In this document: piece by piece, positions 22,431 to 31,054 of the stretch
How the letters are laid out: each line of letters starts with the position of its first letter
Position numbering within the stretch: the stretch's first letter is position 1
Origin: Deinococcus multiflagellatus
GTDB lineage: Bacteria; Deinococcota; Deinococci; Deinococcales; Deinococcaceae
Length of the DNA stretch: 64,000 nucleotides
Direction of reading: 5' to 3'
NCBI RefSeq assembly: GCF_020166415.1
Contig: NZ_JAIQXV010000009.1
Span: forward strand, 62,001 to 126,000
Program-made: the position numbers and the translations under genes
The notes under the pieces: model-generated
What the model saw: the letters and a program-made list of their open reading frames with translations, nothing else
Databases searched by the model: none
What the model was told of the DNA's origin: nothing

Positions 22431-22531
22431 AGGGGTGCTTTTCATCGTGCCCTCCAGTGGACGAAACCCTCTCCCACGAGGGGAGAGGGTCAGGAGACAT
22501 GCACTTTGTGGCTGGCAGATGCGAGCTGTTT

Positions 22532-23590
22532 TCAGTCCGTCGCCTGGACCTCGTTCTTGCCCTGGCCGCCACCGCCGCGCGTGCGCCACAGGCTGACCAG
22601 CACGCCGCCCGCCAGGATGCCCACGGTGACGGTCAGGCTGATGGCCGGGTCCACCTTGCCGAAGAACTGGCCGTAGAAGATCTTGCCGCCAATGAACACC
22701 AGCACCAGGGCCAGGGCGGGCTTCAGGGCGCTGAAGCGGTGAATCAGGGCGTCCAGGGCGAAGTACAGGGCGCGCAGGCCCAGAATGGCGAAGATGTTGC
22801 TGGTGTACACGATAAACGGGTCCTGCGTGATGGCGAAGATGGCCGGAATCGAGTCCACGGCAAACACCAGATCCGCGAATTCCACCAGCAGCAGCGCCAG
22901 CAGCAGCGGGGTGGCGTGGGTGCGCACGCGGCCCAGGGCGTCGGGCAGCTTGGTCAGGAACTTCTGGCCGTCCAGCTTGGGGCTGATGGGCATCACCCGG
23001 CGCAGGGCGCGCACCACCGGGTGGCGCTCCAGGTCGGGGGCTTCATCATGGCCGCCCTTGTTCAGCAGCAACTTCACACCCGTCAGCAGCAGGAAGGCGC
23101 CGAACACCCACATGATCCAGTCGAACTGCGTGACCAGCGCTGCACCCAGCCCGATCATGATGCCGCGCAGGACGATGACGCCCAGAATCCCCCAGAACAG
23201 CACGCGGTGCTGCAGGTGGCGGGGAATCGCCAGCGCCGCGAAAATCACGCTGATCACAAACACGTTGTCCAGGGCCAGCGCCTTTTCCACCGCAAAGCCG
23301 GTCAGGTAGGCCATGCCGCTCTGGGCGCCCAGCGTGACCCACACCCACGCCCCGAAGGCCAGCGCAATGGCGATGTAAAAGGCACTCAGCTTCAGGCTGC
23401 TGGCCACCCCGATCACCTGGGCATCGTCGCCGTGCTCGGCCGCCTTGGCCGCGCGGCGGCGGCTGAGCACCCCCAGGTCAAAGGCCAGCAGGGCCACCAC
23501 CAGGGTCATGAACAGCAGCCACATCCACGCAGGCTTGCCCAGCCACAGCACCGAAAACGCCGACGACAGATCCGCAAAGATCGCTTCCAC
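22532..23590 (-). CDS. TerC-family integral membrane protein
   Basis: A 352-residue protein with about nine membrane segments (for example WMWLLFMTLVVALLAFDLGVL and ISVIFAALAI). The conserved acidic intramembrane residues are present in VEKALALDNVFV and VEFADLVFAVDSIPAIFAIT. TerC/Alx proteins are metal-ion exporters, several acting on manganese (family knowledge). The GTG start at 23590 is preceded by GGAGGC. An ATG start further upstream would add residues encoded in the riboswitch leader. The candidate manganese riboswitch upstream fits the function. Confidence 0.92.
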   Translation of the reverse strand: MEAIFADLSSAFSVLWLGKPAWMWLLFMTLVVALLAFDLGVLSRRRAAKAAEHGDDAQVIGVASSLKLSAFYIAIALAFGAWVWVTLGAQSGMAYLTGFAVEKALALDNVFVISVIFAALAIPRHLQHRVLFWGILGVIVLRGIMIGLGAALVTQFDWIMWVFGAFLLLTGVKLLLNKGGHDEAPDLERHPVVRALRRVMPISPKLDGQKFLTKLPDALGRVRTHATPLLLALLLVEFADLVFAVDSIPAIFAITQDPFIVYTSNIFAILGLRALYFALDALIHRFSALKPALALVLVFIGGKIFYGQFFGKVDPAISLTVTVGILAGGVLVSLWRTRGGGGQGKNEVQATD

Positions 23591-23636
23591 AGGGAGCCTC
23601 CAGTGGACGCGGCGAAGAGGCAGGGCCGCCACCAAC

Positions 23637-23775
23637 GAAAAACGCCGGCAGGGGCGCGGCCTTCACCGCGTTCCTGCCGGGTCTGGCCCTTTGTGCGCGC
23701 GACCGGGTGACCTTTGGCCACCGGACTGACGATCACGCGCTCCCTGAAGCTCAGGGCGGCGTACTCCCCCGGAAT
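23637..23775 (-). promoter_or_regulatory. Candidate yybP-ykoY (Mn2+) riboswitch with terminator, upstream of terC
   Basis: On the minus strand the leader reads GGGGAGTA (23769-23762), a CCCTGA-GCT-TCAGGG stem, ATCGTCAGTCCGG (about 23733-23721), a CCGGTGGCC/GGTCACCCGG stem, and GGGCCAGACCC. These landmarks occur in the order of the yybP-ykoY aptamer (GGGGAGUA, GUCA, CCGG, AGACC). An intrinsic terminator, CCGGCAGG/CCTGCCGG plus GTTTTT (23681-23637), follows before the terC ribosome-binding site. Confidence 0.7.
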
Positions 23776-23857
23776 GACCCCCAGTCTGCCAACCAGGGGC
23801 GGGCGAGATTGTAAGAAGCGCACGAAGATTGCCGGGGGAACCCTCTCCCTCAGCGGC

Positions 23858-24526
<669 letters not shown>

Positions 24527-24592
24527 AGCTGCTGTGGGGTCTCCTCGGGAACGCGGCGGGCCGGACCGTTCCGTGACCGGCGGCGGACAACG

Positions 24593-24604
24593 GCGGACGT
24601 CCGC
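24593..24604. promoter_or_regulatory. 12-bp palindrome upstream of the response-regulator gene
   Basis: GCGGACGTCCGC, set among several GGCGGAC direct repeats, 67 bp upstream of ATG 24526. It may be an autoregulatory site. The rest of 24527-24710 shows no gene. Confidence 0.3.
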
Positions 24605-24710
24605 TGGCGGCGGCGGATGCGCAGTGCACCTGTTTCCGGGACATGGTAGGGGGCGCGCGCCCTGATTGGGGCGCAGGCACGGTTTATGGTCCCTTAACAG
24701 CCTTCTGCGG

Positions 24711-25004
24711 TCAGTCGGGCGGCCCAGGCTCGCCGGGCACGAGCACCCGGTCCACCTGCACCCCGTAGCGCAGCAGCACGGTCTTCAGGCGCTGCGTGGC
24801 CGCCACCGCCAGCGTGCGGTCTGAAGGGGCAAACGCCAGGGTCAGGCGGCCCGGGGCGCCCCCTCGCGGCTCTTGCACCTGCAGCTGCAGCGGGCGGCGA
24901 AAAGCAGGGTCACGCAGCACGTCGCGCAGCACCCGGGTAAAGGCCAGTTCGTCCAGCCCTTCGAGCACGAAACGGATGCCCAGCGGCACCTGGGGCTCGG
25001 TCAT
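24711..25004 (-). CDS. Small hypothetical protein, 97 aa
   Basis: ATG 25004 to stop 24711. A regular alpha/beta pattern (FVLEGLDELAFTRVLRDVLRD, LQLQVQEP, LTLAFAP, AVAATQRLKTVLLRYGVQVDRVLV) suggests a small ferredoxin-like fold. I recognise no family. A five-codon frame (25018-25001) overlaps its start by ATGA and sits 6 nt after the -10 box TAGGGT. Confidence 0.55.
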   Translation of the reverse strand: MTEPQVPLGIRFVLEGLDELAFTRVLRDVLRDPAFRRPLQLQVQEPRGGAPGRLTLAFAPSDRTLAVAATQRLKTVLLRYGVQVDRVLVPGEPGPPD

Positions 25005-25078
25005 GGCGCGCGCCTCATGGCCTCACCCTAGCGCCCGCCCCCGGCACGCCCACCAGAACGCGGCCTACAATGGCGCCC

Positions 25079-26044
25079 ATGACCGGCCCCGACGACCTTG
25101 CCCACGAAGGGACCCCGCCCCTGCTGTCACCCGAGGACGGCACCCAGGGCCGCGTGTACCTTGAGCGCCTGAACGGCGCGGAGTTGCACTTTGAGGTGAC
25201 CGGCGACCCGGCAGGCGACGCCCCCACGCTGGTGTTCCTGCACGGCGGCCCCGGCTACAACAGCTATTCCTTCCAGGCCCTCTTTGGAGACCGCCTGCCA
25301 GAGCCGGCCGTGTTTCTGGACCAGCGCGGCTGTGGCCGCAGCGGCCCCCTGGCCGACACCGACCAGGGCGACGAAACCCTGGACCTGGACACCCTGACGG
25401 GCGACCTAGAAGCCCTGCGCGAGTTCCTGGGGGCCCGGCAGATTGTGCCGCTGGGCCACGGCTTCGGGGCGCTGGTGGCGCTGGAATATGCCCGGCGTTA
25501 CCCGGCGCGCACGGCGCGGGTGGTCGTGGTGAACCCCTGGGTGCATTTTCCCGAACTGGCCCTGACCCTGCTGCGCGAGGCCAGTGAGCGCCGGGGCGTG
25601 GCCCTGGAAGACCCCGCCGACGACCTGCGCGCCCGCACCCCCGAAGGCCAGTACCCGGCGGTGGGCGGCGCGCGCGTGGAGGCGGCCTTTGCCCTGCTGA
25701 ACGCCCGCGACCTGCTCAACGCCCTGCAGTTCAAGGACAACGCCAGCCGCATGCACCTGGAATTCACCGACGCCGAGGGGCAACTGCTGGGCGGCGGCGA
25801 GGTGGGCGACGCCCTGGTGGCCCAGGGCCTGTGGGAGTTTGAATACCCGCCTTTTTTACAGGAGATTCGCCGCCCGGTGTTCGTGATCGCGGGCGCGCAC
25901 GACCACACCAGCTACCCCGAGCAGGTGGCCTGGGTGGCCGACCTGACCGGCGGCGACGTGACCGTGCTGGACGCCGGGCACTACCCCTGGCTGGACGACG
26001 AGGACGCCTTTGCCGAGGCGCTGGACGACGCCCTGAGCCGCTAG
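25079..26044 (+). CDS. Alpha/beta hydrolase of the proline-iminopeptidase type, nucleophile Ser replaced by Gly
   Basis: A 321-residue protein with the S33 layout: oxyanion-hole motif LHGGPGYNS, then FLDQRGCGRSGPL, the elbow, a cap domain, IAGAHDHTSYPEQ with the catalytic Asp, and VLDAGHYPWLDD with the His. The elbow reads LGHGFGALVALEYA, so the expected GxSxG is GHGFG and the nucleophile Ser is Gly128. The fold is clear but classical serine-hydrolase activity should be lost. ATG 25079 is 7 nt after TACAAT (25066-25071), preferred over the in-frame ATG at 25070 inside the -10 box. Confidence 0.8.
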   Translation: MTGPDDLAHEGTPPLLSPEDGTQGRVYLERLNGAELHFEVTGDPAGDAPTLVFLHGGPGYNSYSFQALFGDRLPEPAVFLDQRGCGRSGPLADTDQGDETLDLDTLTGDLEALREFLGARQIVPLGHGFGALVALEYARRYPARTARVVVVNPWVHFPELALTLLREASERRGVALEDPADDLRARTPEGQYPAVGGARVEAAFALLNARDLLNALQFKDNASRMHLEFTDAEGQLLGGGEVGDALVAQGLWEFEYPPFLQEIRRPVFVIAGAHDHTSYPEQVAWVADLTGGDVTVLDAGHYPWLDDEDAFAEALDDALSR

Positions 26045-26114
26045 GGGCCTCAGGCGGGGTGGGCAACTTCGCAATCGGGCGCGCGCGCCGGCCCGTATAC
26101 TCCGCTGTGATTGC

Positions 26115-27152
26115 ATGAAAGGGCTTATTCTCGCCGCTGGGCGCGGCAGTCGTCTTCTTCCCATCAGCGCCACACGGGCCAAACATGCCGTGCCGGTGGC
26201 CGGCGTGCCCATCGTTGCGCGGGCGGTACAGGCCCTGCGGGACGCGGGTATTCAGGACATCGGCATTGTCACCAGTCCGTCCTCAGAGACAGACCTGCGC
26301 GACGCCACGCAGGACAGCGGGCACCTGACGTTTATCCGCCAGAGCGAGGCCCTGGGCACCGGGCACGCTGTGCTGGCCGCCCACGCCTTTTTAGAGCATC
26401 AGCCCACGCTGCTGTACCTGGGCGACAACCTGTTTCAGGACAACCTCAGCCCCCTGGTCGCGGCCCTGCGGGGCGCCGAGGCGGCCCTGGGGGTCAAGGC
26501 GGTGCCCAACCCCCAGGCCTACGGGGTGGCGGTGGTGCAGCACGGGCGGCTGCAGCGGCTGGTGGAAAAACCGCGCAAGCCCGAGAGCAACCTGGCGGCC
26601 TGTGGGGTCTTTGCCTTTCAGCCCCACTTGCTGGAGCATGTGGCCGAACTGGCCCCCAGTGACCGGGGCGAGATTGAATTTCCGCAGGCCCTGACCCGGC
26701 TGATGGCAGCGGGCGGCACGGTGCGCGCCGTGGAATTCAGCGGCTTCTGGTCCGACGCCGGCACCCCCGACGACCTGCTGGCGGCCAACACCCACTTTCT
26801 GGCGCAGCAGCGTCCGCGCGTGGAGGGCCGCGCCGAGCGCAGCGTGATCACCGGCAACGTGGTCATTGAGGCCGGCGCGCTGGTCGAAGACAGCGTGATC
26901 ACCGGCCCGGTGTGGATTGGCCCGCACGCGCTGGTGCGCGGCGCTACCCTGGGGCCTTTCGTGAGCATCGGCGCGCACGCCCGGGTGGACACGGCGCGGC
27001 TGCACGGCGCCCTGGTGGATGAATTCGCCCGCATTCTGCACCCCAGCCGCCCGCTGAGCCGGGTGCTGATTGGCCGCCACGCCCTGGTGTCGGCGCCCAG
27101 CGAATCGGGCCTGCAGCTGGTGATGGGTGACCGCAGCGTGGTGCGGATCTAA
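26115..27152 (+). CDS. Sugar-nucleotide pyrophosphorylase, long RmlA type
   Basis: A 345-residue nucleotidyltransferase. The N-terminal domain has the signature LILAAGRGSRLLPIS, the catalytic region LLYLGDNLFQDN, LVEKPRKPESN and WSDAGTPDDLLAAN. The C-terminal ~100 residues are a left-handed beta-helix (repeated hexads such as RSVITGNVVIEAGALVEDSVITGPVWIG). This matches long glucose-1-phosphate thymidylyltransferases, which make dTDP-glucose or a similar nucleotide sugar for surface glycans. The preferred nucleotide is uncertain. TATACT (26096-26101) lies 13 nt before the ATG, leaving a very short leader. Confidence 0.88.
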   Translation: MKGLILAAGRGSRLLPISATRAKHAVPVAGVPIVARAVQALRDAGIQDIGIVTSPSSETDLRDATQDSGHLTFIRQSEALGTGHAVLAAHAFLEHQPTLLYLGDNLFQDNLSPLVAALRGAEAALGVKAVPNPQAYGVAVVQHGRLQRLVEKPRKPESNLAACGVFAFQPHLLEHVAELAPSDRGEIEFPQALTRLMAAGGTVRAVEFSGFWSDAGTPDDLLAANTHFLAQQRPRVEGRAERSVITGNVVIEAGALVEDSVITGPVWIGPHALVRGATLGPFVSIGAHARVDTARLHGALVDEFARILHPSRPLSRVLIGRHALVSAPSESGLQLVMGDRSVVRI

Positions 27153-27210
27153 AGGTCAGGCGCAGCTCGTCCACACTTGCCACGGCGCCGCGCGCCGTAG
27201 AGTGCGGGGT

Positions 27211-27399
27211 ATGACACAGTCCAGGGACAGCGCCAGCAGCGGCGAGGGGCGGCCCGAGGGCGCCCGCAGTGAGGTGCTGATCAGCGGCGTGGACACTGGC
27301 CCGCCCGAACAGGAGCGCGCCAACCTGTCGCCCACCGAGGACCAGGCGCGCTTTCAGCCGGCCCACCCGGCCCACGAACCCACCGACGAGGACGGCTAA
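27211..27399 (+). CDS. Small acidic hypothetical protein, 62 aa
   Basis: ATG 27211 is exactly 7 nt after the -10 box TAGAGT (27198-27203), the leaderless pattern, and this is the main support for the gene. The product is hydrophilic, rich in Glu, Pro, Ser and Gly, ending [11 protein letters not shown], and is probably disordered. No family recognised. It sits between the nucleotidyltransferase and yebC genes. Confidence 0.5.
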   Translation: MTQSRDSASSGEGRPEGARSEVLISGVDTGPPEQERANLSPTEDQARFQPAHPAHEPTDEDG

Positions 27400-27497
27400 A
27401 GCCAGCCAGCTGTGCCCATACGCTAAACTGCCCTCTGCACGCGCCCCCGATGGTCTTTTCGAGCGGGCGCAGTTTTCACGCAAGGAGAGTTTTCAGC

Positions 27498-28226
27498 ATG
27501 GCCGGTCACAGCAAATGGTCTCAGATCAAGCGCAAGAAGGGTGCCAACGACAGCAAACGCAGCGCGATGTACTCCAAGCACATCCGCGCCATTCAGGCCG
27601 CCGTCCGCTCGGGCGGCAGCGGCGACCCCGCCGGCAACCTCAGCCTGAAAAATGCCATTGCCGCCGCCAAAAGCGCCACCGTTCCGGTGGACAACATTGA
27701 AAACGCCATCAAGCGCGCGGTGGGTGCGGGCGAGGGCGCGGCCGACTACAAGGACGTGACCTACGAGGGCTACGGCCCCGGGGGCACAGCCATCTTCATT
27801 GAGACGCTGACCGACAACGTGAACCGCACGGTGGCCGACATCCGCGCGGTGTTCAACAAGCGCGGCGGTTCTCTGGGCACCAACGGCAGTGTGGCGTGGC
27901 AGTTCGAGAAAAAGGGCGTGCTGCTGCTGAAAGACACCAGCGAGCAGGCTCAGGAAACCGCCATTGAGCACGGCGCCGAGGATATTCAGGAGTCCGAGGA
28001 CGGCCTGGAAATCAGCACGGGCCCCAACGACCTGTACGCCGTGCAGGACGCCCTGGCCGCCGCCGGCTTCACGGTCGAAAGCGCCGAGGTGGCCATGCTC
28101 CCCAGCAACACCGTGGCCGTCAGCGGCGACGACGCCAAAAAACTTCTGACCCTGATTGACGCCTTAGAAGACCTCGACGACGTGCAGAACGTGTACTCGA
28201 ACGCGGAGTTCCCGGAAGAAGAGTAG
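27498..28226 (+). CDS. YebC/PmpR-family protein
   Basis: A 242-residue full-length YebC family member starting [21 protein letters not shown], with [28 protein letters not shown] and [21 protein letters not shown]. The family is known as a putative transcriptional regulator; recent work in other bacteria links members to ribosome function at proline stretches. AAGGAG at 27482-27487 sets the start. The gene is followed by a heptamer repeat cassette. Confidence 0.93.
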   Translation: MAGHSKWSQIKRKKGANDSKRSAMYSKHIRAIQAAVRSGGSGDPAGNLSLKNAIAAAKSATVPVDNIENAIKRAVGAGEGAADYKDVTYEGYGPGGTAIFIETLTDNVNRTVADIRAVFNKRGGSLGTNGSVAWQFEKKGVLLLKDTSEQAQETAIEHGAEDIQESEDGLEISTGPNDLYAVQDALAAAGFTVESAEVAMLPSNTVAVSGDDAKKLLTLIDALEDLDDVQNVYSNAEFPEEE

Positions 28227-28235
28227 AGGGTGAAC

Positions 28236-28294
28236 GGTTGATGGTTGATGGAGCACTGCTTTTTCCATCAACCATCAACCCTTTGCCATCAACC
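28236..28294. repeat. Inverted heptamer cassette (GGTTGAT)2 ... (ATCAACC)2-CTTTGCC-ATCAACC
   Basis: Two GGTTGAT units (28236-28249) are separated by a short core from ATCAACC, ATCAACC, CTTTGCC, ATCAACC (28267-28294). The arms can pair into a hairpin with a T-rich loop. It fills the convergent gap between yebC and the amidohydrolase, ending directly at the latter's stop codon, and may act as a two-way terminator. Confidence 0.7.
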
Positions 28295-29815
28295 TCAAAG
28301 CACCAGGGCCTGCGCCGTTCCCCCCAAACGGTCCCACAGGGTAAAGGCGGCGCGGGCGCCGGGGCGGATCACGCCCTCGTCGGTCCAGCCGGCGGCCAGG
28401 GCGGGGCCGTGGGTGTGGGCGCGCAGCACGTCCAGCTCCGTGAGGGCCTGCTCTGGGGCGAGGCGCTCGCCCCCGTCGTCCACGCGGGTGAGGGCGGCGG
28501 CGAAGTTGGCGCGGTAGTCCGGCGGGGCCACCGGGGCGTCGCTGCCAAAGGCCAGCACGGCGCCGGCGTCCTGCAGCGCCTTGAAGGCGTAGCTCTGGGC
28601 CTGCAGGTGCGGCAGCAGCGTGCGGATCATGGGGCCGTCGGCCTGCAGGTGAATGGGCTGAACGCTGGCGGTCAGGCCCTGAAAGCGGGGGATGTCCTGG
28701 GGGCGCAGATGCTGGGCATGTTCAACGCGCAGGCGCACGCCCCGCTGCCGGGCGAGCCCCCGCAGGTCGTCGTAGGCGTTCAGGACTTCGGTGTTGGCGC
28801 GGTCGCCAATGGCGTGGGTGACCGGGGTCAGGCCCAGGTGCAGCGCCTCGCGGCCCCGTTCGCGGATCAACTCCGGCGGGTCCAGCGGAATGCCGGTGCC
28901 CGAGCCGTCGGCAAAGCCTGGGGCGTGCAGCCACGCGGTGCGGCTGCCCAGGGCACCGTCGGCAAAGAACTTCACGCCGCCCCACTGAAACAGCCCGCCC
29001 GGCGTGCGGCGCAGGCCCAGCCCCCGCGCCAGTTCCAGGCGGTCATGCGGCAGGCAGGCCCACACCCGCAGGGGCAACTCGCCGGCGTCGGCCAGGGCCT
29101 GCAGGGCGCGCGGCGCTTCGGGGGCTTCAAAGGCCATGGTGTGTGCGCTGACATACCCCCGCGCGGCCAGGTCCTGGGCCCCAGCGCGGGCGGCGGCCAG
29201 ATACTGCGCCTCGCTGGGCGGCGGGATCACGGCCTCCACCAGCCCCGAGGCGTGCTCCAGCAGGCAGCCCAGGGGCCGCACAATCTTGCCGCCCTCGGGG
29301 TCCGGCGTGTCCTCGTGGATGCCCGCCGCCCGCAGCGCCGCCGAGTTCGCCCAGGCCATGTGCAGGTCGCGCGAGTACAGCAGCACCGGGTGGTGTGGGC
29401 TCACCTCGTCCAGCAGGGCCGCTGAAGGGTAGTCGCCCAGGCCCAGTTCGGACAGCAGAAAGCCCCCACCGCGAATCCACTCTCCCTGGGGCGTGTTCAG
29501 CACGCGCTGGCCCACCTTCGCCTGCACCTCGGCCACGCCCCGCGCGCCGTGCAGGTTCAGCTGCCCCAGGGAAAAGCCGTAGGCCACCAGATGAATGTGC
29601 GCCTCCGAGAGCCCCGGGGTCAGCAGCAGGTCGCGGTGGTCGCGCACCTCGGCGCGGGGGGCCAGGGCGCGCAGGTGCTCGCGCGTGCCCACCGCCAGCA
29701 CGCGGCCGGCGCCCACCAGCACCGCGTCGGCGTTCGGGTGCTGGGGGTCCAGGGTCAGGGCACGGGCCTGCAGCAGGGTCAGCGGCGCGGGGGCCGCCGG
29801 GGTGGGCTGGGTCAT
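28295..29815 (-). CDS. Amidohydrolase (YtcJ-like, amidohydrolase family 3)
   Basis: A 506-residue metal-dependent hydrolase. The N-terminal beta sandwich ([19 protein letters not shown]) is followed by the barrel: [18 protein letters not shown] (HxH metal ligands), [34 protein letters not shown] (His and Asp), [12 protein letters not shown] and [15 protein letters not shown] (metal-binding Asp). The family hydrolyses C-N bonds of varied substrates; the actual substrate is not deducible. TACGCT lies 7 nt before ATG 29815, suggesting a leaderless mRNA. Confidence 0.9.
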   Translation of the reverse strand: MTQPTPAAPAPLTLLQARALTLDPQHPNADAVLVGAGRVLAVGTREHLRALAPRAEVRDHRDLLLTPGLSEAHIHLVAYGFSLGQLNLHGARGVAEVQAKVGQRVLNTPQGEWIRGGGFLLSELGLGDYPSAALLDEVSPHHPVLLYSRDLHMAWANSAALRAAGIHEDTPDPEGGKIVRPLGCLLEHASGLVEAVIPPPSEAQYLAAARAGAQDLAARGYVSAHTMAFEAPEAPRALQALADAGELPLRVWACLPHDRLELARGLGLRRTPGGLFQWGGVKFFADGALGSRTAWLHAPGFADGSGTGIPLDPPELIRERGREALHLGLTPVTHAIGDRANTEVLNAYDDLRGLARQRGVRLRVEHAQHLRPQDIPRFQGLTASVQPIHLQADGPMIRTLLPHLQAQSYAFKALQDAGAVLAFGSDAPVAPPDYRANFAAALTRVDDGGERLAPEQALTELDVLRAHTHGPALAAGWTDEGVIRPGARAAFTLWDRLGGTAQALVL

Positions 29816-29907
29816 GGGCGGCAGCGTAGTGCATTGGGCGGGTCGGGTGTTGGGCTGGCCTTTATTTCTGGCGCCAGGGCCGCCCGGTTTCGTAATACAC
29901 TCACGCC

Positions 29908-30942
29908 ATGCCCCGCATCCTCGTGGTGGATGACGACGCCGCCATCCTCAAGCTTGTCAGCGTGATTCTGTCCCGCGCCGGGCACGAGGTGCGCACCAGC
30001 ACCCACCCGGTCGAGGCCCTGGACCTGCTGAAGGTCTTTACCCCCGATCTGGTCATCAGCGACGTGGTGATGCCGTATATGACCGGCCTGGAATTTCTGG
30101 AAAAGGTGCGGGCCCACGAGCAGCTGTCCGCCATTCCGTTCATGCTGCTTTCCAGCCACGCCGAACGCGGCGACGTGCGGCGCGGCATGAACCTGGGCGC
30201 CGACGACTACCTGCCCAAGCCCTTTACCCCCCAGGACCTGACCACCGCCATTGACGCCCGCCTGAGGCGCGCGGGCCTGACCCTGCAGGGCGAAAGCGGC
30301 ATGCAGGCCAAGGGCCTGGGCACCGCGCAGGTGGTGTGGAAGGGCAGCGCGGTGTCGTGGGTGAGCCGCAAGGCGCTGGAGCTGTTCTTTTATCTGCTGG
30401 AACACAAGGAAGTCACCAGCTGGGAAGCCGCCGAGGCCCTGTGGCCCGAGAAGGACGAGGCCCGCGCCAGCAGCCTGTTTCACACCACCCTGCACCGCTT
30501 GCGCCGCAGCCTGAGCAACGAGGCGGTGGTGAGCGCCAACCGCCGCTACGCCCTGAACGCCGACCTGAACCCCGAATACGACGTGCAGCGCTTTGAACTG
30601 CTGGCCGCCCAGGCCGAACAGGGCAGCCTGGGGCTGGAAGAACTGCGCGAACTGGTCACCCAGTACGGCCAGTTTCTGCCCGGCACCGACAGCCCCTGGG
30701 CCGACGACGTGCGCGCCCGCCTGGAGCAAAAGCAGCTGAGCCTGCTGGGCATTGCCGCCCGCGCCGCCACCCTGGCCGGACGCGACCGCGACGCAGCGCA
30801 GTTTCACCAGCGGGCTCTGGCCATTGACCCCATGAGCGAGAGTGACTGGCAGGGCCTGGCCCGCGCGCTGGACACCATTGGCGATCCCCGGGCGCGGCTG
30901 GCTGCCCAGCGGGAAGCGTGGTGGGCGGTGGATCTGGATTAA
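29908..30942 (+). CDS. Response regulator with winged-helix and transcriptional-activator (BTAD/SARP-like) C-terminus
   Basis: A 344-residue regulator. Receiver domain 1-120: DDD near 8-10, Asp in [13 protein letters not shown], Lys in [10 protein letters not shown]. Residues about 140-225 form a winged-helix-like domain ([44 protein letters not shown]). The remainder is helical and TPR/BTAD-like ([29 protein letters not shown]). The combination resembles SARP-type activators with a receiver in front. TACACT (29896-29901) is 6 nt before the ATG, a leaderless start. No sensor kinase is adjacent. Confidence 0.88.
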   Translation: MPRILVVDDDAAILKLVSVILSRAGHEVRTSTHPVEALDLLKVFTPDLVISDVVMPYMTGLEFLEKVRAHEQLSAIPFMLLSSHAERGDVRRGMNLGADDYLPKPFTPQDLTTAIDARLRRAGLTLQGESGMQAKGLGTAQVVWKGSAVSWVSRKALELFFYLLEHKEVTSWEAAEALWPEKDEARASSLFHTTLHRLRRSLSNEAVVSANRRYALNADLNPEYDVQRFELLAAQAEQGSLGLEELRELVTQYGQFLPGTDSPWADDVRARLEQKQLSLLGIAARAATLAGRDRDAAQFHQRALAIDPMSESDWQGLARALDTIGDPRARLAAQREAWWAVDLD

Positions 30943-31054
30943 GGAACAAGGGGGGGCCGCCGGCACACAGGTGCAGCGGCCCCTGCCTCATTTGCGGCGC
31001 GCGGGGTCAGGCCTCTTGGGTACCCTGAATGCACAACCGGTCAGGAGGTTCCCC

